DNA from: Betaproteobacteria bacterium GR16-43
Lineage (GTDB): Bacteria; Pseudomonadota; Gammaproteobacteria; Burkholderiales; Usitatibacteraceae
Assembly (NCBI GenBank): GCA_001953215.1
Contig: CP019169.1
Location: forward strand, 1,736,001 to 1,800,000
Direction: 5' to 3'
DNA length: 64,000 nt
The position numbers and the translations under genes were made by a program. The notes below the pieces were generated by a model that saw nothing but the letters and a program-made list of their open reading frames with translations, was not told the DNA's origin and did no database searches. Below are positions 58,751 through 64,000 of this stretch, in pieces (the first letter of the stretch is position 1; each line of letters opens with the position of its first letter).

Positions 58751-59677
58751 GAAAGAAATGTCGGGTTGATCGCTCATGGGGGCGCCGGTAAGTGGCGCCC
58801 CGGTTCGGATGACGACGCGGTCGAGGGATTGCGCGCCGCCGTTGAAAAAGGGCGCGCCGTCCTGCTAGCGGGCGGCTCCGCGCTCGATGCCGTGTGCGCA
58901 ACGGTGGTCACGCTCGAAGACAATCCGATCTTCAACGCAGGCACCGGCGCCGTGCTCAATTTCGACGGCTTCTGCGAACTCGATGCGAGCGTGATGGCGA
59001 GCGACGGCGCGCGCGTGGGCGCCGTGGCGGCGTTGCAGCGCGTGAAGAACCCCATCCTGGTCGCGCGCAAGGTGATGGAGGAGACCGACCACGTGATGCT
59101 GGCCGGAGAAGGCGCTCAACGCTTCGCGCGCGTGATGGGCTTCGGCGACCACGACCCGGTCACGCCGGACCGCCAGGCCGACTGGAAGGACAAGCGCGAA
59201 CATGTCGGGGACATCCTCGGCGCCGGCGCGCTCAAGATGCGCAAGTTCCTGAAGGACCACCCGGAGTACGCGGGCGGCACCGTGGGGGCGGCGGCGGTCG
59301 ACGCGAAGGGCGTGCTCGCCGCGGCCACGTCGACGGGCGGCGTCACGTTGAAGCTCGTGGGCCGCGTCGGCGATTCGCCAATTCCCGGTGCGGGCAACTA
59401 CGCGAACGCGCACATGGCCGCTTCGGCGACGGGCACGGGCGAGTTCGTGATGCGCTCGCTCGCGGCGCGCGACATCGCCGAGCGGATGGAGCGCGGCGCG
59501 ACGCTCGAAGCCGCAATGGGCGAGGTCCTCGACCGCCTCGGCCGCGAGTACGACGCCGACGTCGGCCTGATCGCCGTCGATCGCAACGGCCATCCCGTGG
59601 CGCGCCATCGCACGCGCGACATGCCGCACGCGTACTTCCACGGGACGGAAGCCATTACCTCGAAAATGCGGGTGTGA
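58745..59677 (+). CDS. iaaA: Isoaspartyl peptidase / plant-type L-asparaginase
   Basis: This Ntn-hydrolase cleaves itself to expose a catalytic threonine and hydrolyses isoaspartyl dipeptides or asparagine. The 310-residue precursor has the AHGGAG start motif, AGTGAVLNFDG, and the cleavage site at Gly178-Thr179 in AGGTVGAAAVD. The downstream PGAGNYA is conserved. The ATG lies in a tandem repeat and lacks a clear Shine-Dalgarno. The nudB start overlaps its stop as GTGA. Confidence 0.92.
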   Translation: MNERNVGLIAHGGAGKWRPGSDDDAVEGLRAAVEKGRAVLLAGGSALDAVCATVVTLEDNPIFNAGTGAVLNFDGFCELDASVMASDGARVGAVAALQRVKNPILVARKVMEETDHVMLAGEGAQRFARVMGFGDHDPVTPDRQADWKDKREHVGDILGAGALKMRKFLKDHPEYAGGTVGAAAVDAKGVLAAATSTGGVTLKLVGRVGDSPIPGAGNYANAHMAASATGTGEFVMRSLAARDIAERMERGATLEAAMGEVLDRLGREYDADVGLIAVDRNGHPVARHRTRDMPHAYFHGTEAITSKMRV

Positions 59678-60132
59678 ACGGCAAGGCTTACAAGGTTCCG
59701 GTCTCGACGCTGGTCGTGATCCACGATCCGCAGCTCAACGTATTGCTCCTGGAACGCGCGGACCGCCCCGGCTTCTGGCAGTCTGTGACGGGAAGCCAGG
59801 AACCCGGAGAGAGCCTCGAGCAGACGGCCGCGCGCGAGGTGATGGAGGAGACGGGCCTCGATGCGCGGGGAAATCTCCTCACGGACTGGAACTTGCACCA
59901 GGTTTACGAAATCTATCCGATATGGCGCCACCGATACTCCCCCGGGACCACGCACAACACCGAGCACGTGTTCGGCTTGATGGTGCCGGCACGCTCGCCG
60001 GTGCGCGTGAGCCCGGCGGAGCACCTGGGTTTCCTCTGGCTGCCCGTGCCGGAGGCGGCGCAGAAGGTGTTCTCGTGGAGCAACCGGCAGGCCATCGAGA
60101 TGCTGCCGCAACGCGTGCCGGTGAAGCCATGA
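59674..60132 (+). CDS. nudB: NudB, dihydroneopterin triphosphate diphosphatase
   Basis: NudB removes pyrophosphate from dihydroneopterin triphosphate in folate synthesis. The 152-residue protein has a perfect Nudix box, G40-x5-E46-x7-REVMEETG. The GTG at 59674 overlaps the iaaA stop and gives VNGKAYKVPVSTLVV. The stop overlaps the next ATG (ATGA). The assignment as NudB rests on length and aspS context. Confidence 0.9.
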   Translation: MNGKAYKVPVSTLVVIHDPQLNVLLLERADRPGFWQSVTGSQEPGESLEQTAAREVMEETGLDARGNLLTDWNLHQVYEIYPIWRHRYSPGTTHNTEHVFGLMVPARSPVRVSPAEHLGFLWLPVPEAAQKVFSWSNRQAIEMLPQRVPVKP

Positions 60133-60881
60133 GCGGACAGCAGAGCCTGCGGGTCGTCACGTACAACATCCACAAGGGCTTCTCGCAGTTCAACCAGAGG
60201 CTCGTGCTGCACGACATCCGCGACCACCTGGCCAAGCTCGGCGCGGACGTCGCGTTCCTGCAGGAAGTCGTCGGCGAAGACCGCGCCCATGCCCGCAGGC
60301 ACGGCAGCTGGCCCACGGTCGGGCAGCACGCCTATCTCTGCCATGAAGACAGCCACCACGCGTACGGAATGAACGCCGTGCACCAGGAAGGGCACCACGG
60401 CAACGCCATCGTGAGCCGCTTCCCGATTTCGGGCTGGGAGAACCTCGACATCTCGCACCACAAGTTCGAGAGCCGCGGCCTGCTGCACACCGAGATCGCC
60501 GTGCCCGGCTGGACCGAGAAGCTGCACTGCATCAACGTCCACCTGGGGCTCTTCGCACGGAGCCGGCGCTTCCAGCTGGAGTGGCTCTGCGATCGCATCC
60601 ACGACGCGGTGCCCGACGGCGAGCCGCTCATCGTCGCGGGCGACTTCAACGATTGGCAGCGCAAGGCGAGCCAGGTGCTGGGCCGCGAGTTGAAGTTGTT
60701 CGAGGCCTTCGAGCACGCGGAGGGCGCGCACGCGCGCAGCTTCCCCGCGCGGCTGCCGTTGCTGCAACTGGACCGGATCTACGTGCGCGGCCTGGGCGTC
60801 TCGGCCGTGCAGAAGCTCGTGGGTTCGCCGTGGGCCAAGCTCTCCGACCACGTGGCGCTGGCCGCCACGCTCACGCGCTGA
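60129..60881 (+). CDS. Endonuclease/exonuclease/phosphatase (EEP) family protein, YbhP-like
   Basis: The 250-residue protein has EEP fold motifs: VTYNIHKGFS with the metal-binding Asn, FLQEVVGED with the catalytic Glu, NVHLGL, AGDFNDW and the terminal SDHVALAA. It probably acts on DNA, phosphoinositides or similar phosphodiesters, but the substrate is unknown. It is coupled to nudB and usually neighbours a cardiolipin synthase in related genomes, which is not seen here. Confidence 0.9.
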   Translation: MSGQQSLRVVTYNIHKGFSQFNQRLVLHDIRDHLAKLGADVAFLQEVVGEDRAHARRHGSWPTVGQHAYLCHEDSHHAYGMNAVHQEGHHGNAIVSRFPISGWENLDISHHKFESRGLLHTEIAVPGWTEKLHCINVHLGLFARSRRFQLEWLCDRIHDAVPDGEPLIVAGDFNDWQRKASQVLGRELKLFEAFEHAEGAHARSFPARLPLLQLDRIYVRGLGVSAVQKLVGSPWAKLSDHVALAATLTR

Positions 60882-60885
60882 TCCG

Positions 60886-61794
60886 CTAGCGCTCGCCGCC
60901 GCGGTTGGCCGAGGCCCCGCGGATCAACGTCCCCACGCCCTCGCTGGTCAGCACCTCGAGCAGCAACGCATGCGAGACGCGCCCGTCGATGATGTGCGCC
61001 GTCTTCACGCCGTTCTTCACCGCGTCCAGCGCGCATTCGACCTTCGGCAGCATGCCGCCCGAAATCGTGCCCTCGTCGATGAGTTCCTTCACGCGCTTCG
61101 CGTTGAGGCCCGTGACGATCTTGCCGTCCTTGTCGAGAACGCCGGTCGTGTTGGTGAGCAGCACCAGCTTCTCGGCCTGCAGCGTGACGGCGAGCTTGCC
61201 CGCGGCCACGTCGGCGTTGATGTTGTAGGCGGTGCCGTCCTCGTCGGCGCCGATGGGCGCGATGACGGGGATGAAGTCGCGCTGGTCCAGCAGCTGGATG
61301 ATCTCCGGGTCGATGCGCACCACTTCGCCCACGAGGCCCACGTCGATCTTCTTTTTCTTGTCTTCCTTGCTCGCCACCTTGAGCTTGCGGGCGTGGATGA
61401 AGTGGCCGTCCTTGCCCGTGAGGCCCACGGCCTTGCCGCCGGCCCGGTTGATGAGGGTGACGATCTCCTGGTTGATGAGGCCGCCCAGGACCATCTCGAC
61501 CACGTCGAGCGTCTCCTCGTCGGTGACGCGCATGCCCTGGATGAATTCGCTCTGCTTGCCCAGCTTCTGGAGCAGCGCGCCGATCTGCGGGCCGGCCCCG
61601 TGGACGACGACGGGGTTCATGCCGATCAGCTTCAGCAGCACGATGTCCTCGGCGAAGTCCTCCTGCAGCGCGCGGTCGGTCATCGCGTTGCCGCCGTACT
61701 TCACCACGATGGTGCGGTCGTAGAACTTCTGGATGTACGGGAGGGCCTCGATGAGGACCTCGGCCTTCTGGGCGGACGACAGCTTGGAGGGCAT
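60886..61794 (-). CDS. argB: ArgB, N-acetylglutamate kinase
   Basis: ArgB phosphorylates N-acetylglutamate in arginine synthesis. The 302-residue protein has [11 protein letters not shown] with the catalytic lysine, [10 protein letters not shown], and the C-terminal ATP-binding residues near [14 protein letters not shown]. The ATG at 61794 fits the family length; an ATG at 61830 would add 12 residues. Neither has a clear Shine-Dalgarno. Its stop is four bases from that of the EEP gene. Confidence 0.96.
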   Translation of the reverse strand: MPSKLSSAQKAEVLIEALPYIQKFYDRTIVVKYGGNAMTDRALQEDFAEDIVLLKLIGMNPVVVHGAGPQIGALLQKLGKQSEFIQGMRVTDEETLDVVEMVLGGLINQEIVTLINRAGGKAVGLTGKDGHFIHARKLKVASKEDKKKKIDVGLVGEVVRIDPEIIQLLDQRDFIPVIAPIGADEDGTAYNINADVAAGKLAVTLQAEKLVLLTNTTGVLDKDGKIVTGLNAKRVKELIDEGTISGGMLPKVECALDAVKNGVKTAHIIDGRVSHALLLEVLTSEGVGTLIRGASANRGGER

Positions 61795-61836
61795 GGGGGC
61801 GGGAGCAGTGAAGAAGGGGGCTGCCCCCATTGTAGG

Positions 61837-61901
61837 AAATAATTGGGGTCAGACTCCAATTTTCCGCAGTGCGGAAAATTGGAGTCTGACCCCAATTATT
61901 T
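61837..61901. repeat. Perfect 65-bp inverted repeat between argB and hsp20
   Basis: Two 32-base arms (61837-61868 and 61870-61901) are exact reverse complements around a single central G. Each arm contains GGGGTCAGACTCC flanked by AATT blocks. This resembles REP/RAYT-associated or MITE-like elements of Betaproteobacteria. No transposase gene is adjacent. It could also terminate transcription. Confidence 0.88.
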
Positions 61902-61911
61902 TTGCTCGCCG

Positions 61912-61943
61912 GCGTTGAGCGGCGCCTGCGTCCGCTCCAACGC
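61912..61943 (-). other. Bulged hairpin downstream of hsp20
   Basis: GCGTTGAGCGG (61912-61922) pairs with CCGCT-C-CAACGC (61932-61943), an 11-base-pair stem with one bulge. No T-tract follows in either direction. Confidence 0.4.
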
Positions 61944-61976
61944 CTTCGGGACTGCTCGCAGCCTGGGGCTGCTCGC

Positions 61977-62402
61977 TTACTGGATGCTGAGCTTGCGGCC
62001 CGTCACGGCGGCTTTCTTCGGGAGCGTGAGCTCCAGGACGCCGTTGTCGAACCGGGCCACGGCCTTGGTCTCGTCGACTTCCTGCGGAAGCGCGAAGCGG
62101 CGCGCGACCTTGCCGAAATGGCGCTCGGAACGCAGCCACTTGTCGTCTTCCCGGGCGGTCGTTTCGCGCTTCGTCTCGGCGGAGAGGGTCACTTCATTGC
62201 CCTCGATCTCGACCTGGATGTCTTCCTTCTTCACGCCCGGCAGCTCGGCCGCGACGGTGTAGCCCTCGGGGGTCTCGCGCACGTCGAAGCGGATCGGGGC
62301 GACTTCCTCGCGCTGCGGCGTGGGATAGCCGGCGCGGAAGAATTCGTTGAAGAGGTTGTCGATGGGGCTGACGAGGGGTTCATAGCGGATCAATCGGCTC
62401 AT
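61977..62402 (-). CDS. Small heat-shock protein, Hsp20 family
   Basis: This ATP-independent chaperone binds unfolding proteins. The 141-residue protein has a short N-terminus, an alpha-crystallin domain (FDVRETPEGYTVAAELPGV to GVLELTLPKK, about residues 39-130) and a short tail. A sigma-32-like promoter lies upstream. Confidence 0.95.
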   Translation of the reverse strand: MSRLIRYEPLVSPIDNLFNEFFRAGYPTPQREEVAPIRFDVRETPEGYTVAAELPGVKKEDIQVEIEGNEVTLSAETKRETTAREDDKWLRSERHFGKVARRFALPQEVDETKAVARFDNGVLELTLPKKAAVTGRKLSIQ

Positions 62403-62475
62403 GGCGGCTCCTGGAATGTCGGGTTTCGAAATGGGCCGGGTTGTCCCGGCCGGGCGGCGTTCGCCCCTGTGAAGA

Positions 62476-62503
62476 ACGTAGGGTTGCCCCGGGGCATTTC
62501 AAG
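62476..62503 (-). promoter_or_regulatory. Sigma-32-like promoter of hsp20
   Basis: On the minus strand, CTTGAAA (62503-62497), a 13-base spacer and CCCTACGT (62483-62476) resemble the heat-shock consensus, with a perfect -35 and an imperfect -10. The gene starts about 74 bases downstream. Confidence 0.55.
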
Positions 62504-62575
62504 CCCCGCGCCGCAAGGCCACGACAGGTCCGAATGTTAAGATTCGTGCGAGCTACCGACCCCATTTCCCCTCCC

Positions 62576-63160
62576 ATGACCGACGCGCGTTTCGCGGAAA
62601 TCGAGGGCCACCGGCCCTACCTGATGCGCTATGCCCTGGCCCAACTGCGCGACGCCCAGCTCGCCGAGGAGGCGGTCCAGGAAGCCCTCGTGTCGGCCCT
62701 GGAGAACATCGCCACCTTCGGCGGCAAGTCGACCCTGCGCACCTGGCTCACGTCGATCCTGCGGTTCAAGGTGATCGACCTGCAGCGCCGCATCATCTCC
62801 GACCGCAACAACCTCGAGTTCACCGACTTCGCGGCGGAAACGGGCGACGAGTCCTGGCTGGACGACCTCTTCGCGCCGGACGGGCACTGGAAGGCCCACC
62901 CGCAATCCTGGGGCAACCCGGAGGCGGCCTTCGAGCAGCGGCGCTTCTGGGAAGTCTTCGAGCGCTGCCTGGACGGGCTGCCGGCCGCGGGCGGGCGCGT
63001 CTTCTTCAAGCGCGAGGTGATGGGCGAGGAAACCGAGGCGATCTGTAAGGCCGAGCGCATCACGCCGTCCAACTGTTGGGTGATCCTCCACCGGGCGCGG
63101 CTCGGGCTGCGCACCTGCCTCGAGAAGAACTGGTTCGGAAAGGAAGCAAGCGTTGGATGA
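62576..63160 (+). CDS. ECF-like sigma-70 factor of a bufferin-type locus
   Basis: The 194-residue protein has sigma region 2 (LMRYALAQLRDAQLAEEAVQ, TLRTWLTSILRFKVIDLQRR) and region 4 (AICKAERITPSNCWVILHRARLG as a helix-turn-helix). It resembles the short sigma group often named TIGR02943. The ATG at 62576 gives the best family fit but no Shine-Dalgarno; the ATG at 62534 has AGGTC upstream. The stop overlaps the anti-sigma TTG start by eight bases. It likely drives the bufA genes downstream. Confidence 0.88.
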   Translation: MTDARFAEIEGHRPYLMRYALAQLRDAQLAEEAVQEALVSALENIATFGGKSTLRTWLTSILRFKVIDLQRRIISDRNNLEFTDFAAETGDESWLDDLFAPDGHWKAHPQSWGNPEAAFEQRRFWEVFERCLDGLPAAGGRVFFKREVMGEETEAICKAERITPSNCWVILHRARLGLRTCLEKNWFGKEASVG

Positions 63161-63338
63161 CGACCTGAACTGCCGCGAGGCCGTGCGCCTGATGTCGGTG
63201 GCCCTGGAGCGCATCCTCACGGAGGCCGAGACCTCCCTGTTGCAACGCCACCTGAGCGATTGCCTCGATTGCCGCAATTTCGAGGTCCAGGTGAAATTCA
63301 TCCACCGCGCCGCGTCGCGCTTTCGCTCCGGCGAGTGA
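63153..63338 (+). CDS. Zinc-binding anti-sigma factor, soluble zf-HC2 type
   Basis: This 61-residue protein has the zinc anti-sigma motif: Cys7, then His33-x3-Cys37-x2-Cys40 in RHLSDCLDC. It has no membrane helix, so it is a cytoplasmic ZAS-type regulator. The TTG start overlaps the sigma gene. It probably binds the sigma factor and releases it when a metal or thiol stress disturbs the zinc site; that signal is inference. Confidence 0.85.
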   Translation: MDDDLNCREAVRLMSVALERILTEAETSLLQRHLSDCLDCRNFEVQVKFIHRAASRFRSGE

Positions 63339-63379
63339 TGCATCCGCGAGCGCACGAATTCCGTAGCAAGGGAGGCACC

Positions 63380-63643
63380 ATGAACACCCGTAGAGCAATG
63401 TTGCAGTCGGCCGTGGCCGGAGTCCTCGCGCTCGCCGTCGCCCAGGGCGCAGCTGCCCAGTCGAAGGAGAAGGAAGGCGCGAAGGAGAAGTGCTACGGCA
63501 TCGCGAAGGCCGGGCAGAACGATTGCGGCACCGCGAAGCACACCTGCGCCGGGAAGTCGACGAAGGCGAATGCGCCGGACGAGTGGAAGTACGTCGCGAA
63601 AGGGACGTGCCAGAGCTTGGGCGGCAAGACGACCCCCGGTTAG
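63380..63643 (+). CDS. bufA1: DUF2282 bufferin precursor (BufA1 type), copy 1
   Basis: The 87-residue protein has a signal peptide (residues 1-26, ending QGAAAQ) and a Cys-rich core: Cys38, Cys49, Cys56 and Cys77 in [20 protein letters not shown] and GTC. DUF2282 proteins are precursors of bufferins, in which MNIO enzymes modify core cysteines to give copper-binding peptides. GGGAGG precedes the ATG by a few bases. A second precursor follows after 22 bases. Confidence 0.88.
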   Translation: MNTRRAMLQSAVAGVLALAVAQGAAAQSKEKEGAKEKCYGIAKAGQNDCGTAKHTCAGKSTKANAPDEWKYVAKGTCQSLGGKTTPG

Positions 63644-63665
63644 TGACCCCAATACTGGAGAATCC

Positions 63666-63986
63666 ATGAAGACCTCGAAGACCCTCGTTTCCTCCGCGCT
63701 GGCCGGCCTGCTGGGCCTGAGCCTCGCGGCCATCGCGGCCGACCATCCCGCGACCCCGGCCGATTCCGAGAAGTGCTACGGCATCGCGAAGAAGGGCAAG
63801 AACGACTGCGGCACCGCGAAGCACGCGTGCGGCGGCGAAGCCAAGGCCGACAACCTGCCGGAAGAGTGGAAGTACATCGCGAAGGGCACGTGCGAGAAGG
63901 CGGGCGGCAAGCTCACCGGCCCCGTGGCCACCGACGCGAAGAAGGCGCCCCCCGCCGAGAAGCCGTACGTCGCCCCGGGCGGCTGA
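63666..63986 (+). CDS. bufA1: DUF2282 bufferin precursor (BufA1 type), copy 2
   Basis: The 106-residue protein has a signal peptide (residues 1-25) and a core with Cys37, Cys48, Cys55 and Cys76, exactly the spacing of copy 1 (11, 7 and 21). The core [19 protein letters not shown] is nearly identical to copy 1. It differs by a 25-residue Ala/Pro/Lys-rich tail. Its TGA overlaps the ATG of a further gene that runs off the window. Confidence 0.88.
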   Translation: MKTSKTLVSSALAGLLGLSLAAIAADHPATPADSEKCYGIAKKGKNDCGTAKHACGGEAKADNLPEEWKYIAKGTCEKAGGKLTGPVATDAKKAPPAEKPYVAPGG

Positions 63987-64000
63987 TGCGCCAGGCGCAC
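63986..64000 (+). CDS. Start of next gene, possibly bufB (DUF692/MNIO)
   Basis: Only five codons (MRQAH) are visible before the window ends. The TGATG overlap with the precursor gene shows tight coupling. In known bufferin loci the precursor is followed by bufB, the MNIO-family enzyme, and bufC. Identity cannot be shown from this sequence. Confidence 0.4.

Noticed and set aside
61701-61918. Short ORFs reading through the 65-bp palindrome
   Set aside because: They are matching translations of the two arms of the inverted repeat, with no ribosome-binding site.

Overview
This 64 kb window is GC-rich, gene-dense chromosomal DNA from a betaproteobacterium. The evidence is the gene order (hisAFIE-HIT-tatABC, petABC-sspAB, uvrA-MFS-ssb, fmdB-DUF502-aspS-nudB) and the protein sequences. 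A member of Nitrosomonadales or Burkholderiales, for example a Usitatibacter relative, would fit, but the genus is inference only. No rRNA operon, prophage, insertion sequence or CRISPR array was seen. No gene-free stretch exceeds 300 bases. The largest gaps are the spc leader (33633-33916), rplL-rpoB (15559-15800), the space before tRNA-Tyr (10446-10665) and ssb-htpX (53429-53628), and each is described in the feature list.

Layout. 1-4010: end of a histidine operon (hisA partial, hisF, hisI, hisE), a HIT hydrolase and the Tat exporter tatABC. 4014-5606 (minus): a membrane-anchored DegS/DegQ-type protease and mscL. 5772-9538: cytochrome bc1 complex petABC, then sspA-sspB. 9550-12263: tRNA-Thr, an unrecognised minus-strand gene, then tRNA-Tyr, tRNA-Gly, tRNA-Thr, the first tuf gene and tRNA-Trp. 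12298-24135: secE-nusG-rplKAJL-rpoBC. 24252-28509: the str operon (rpsL, rpsG, fusA, second tuf). 28521-42970: a continuous S10-spc-alpha superoperon from rpsJ to rplQ, including secY, infA, rpmJ and rpoA. 43023-48755: accessory genes (GT41-like glycosyltransferase, glycerate kinase, a membrane/repeat protein, rhomboid protease). 48765-54504: uvrA, an MFS transporter, ssb and htpX. 54568-60881: a second MFS transporter, fmdB-like, DUF502, aspS, isoaspartyl peptidase, nudB and an EEP nuclease. 60886-62402 (minus): argB and an Hsp20 chaperone, separated by a perfect 65-bp inverted repeat.

The right edge (62576-64000) holds the start of a bufferin-type locus: an ECF-like sigma factor, a 61-residue zinc-binding anti-sigma factor, two tandem DUF2282 (BufA1-type) precursor peptides with identically spaced cysteines, and the first codons of a further overlapping gene, presumably the maturation enzyme. 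Bufferins are recently described, post-translationally modified, copper-binding peptides. This is the most interesting system in the window.

Regulation visible in the sequence includes good sigma-70 promoters before the tRNA-tuf cluster, the str operon and the spc operon (the last two overlap the preceding stop codon), a convincing sigma-32 promoter before htpX and a weaker one before hsp20, an L10-type leader before rplJ, three consecutive hairpins between rplL and rpoB, and several clear intrinsic terminators.
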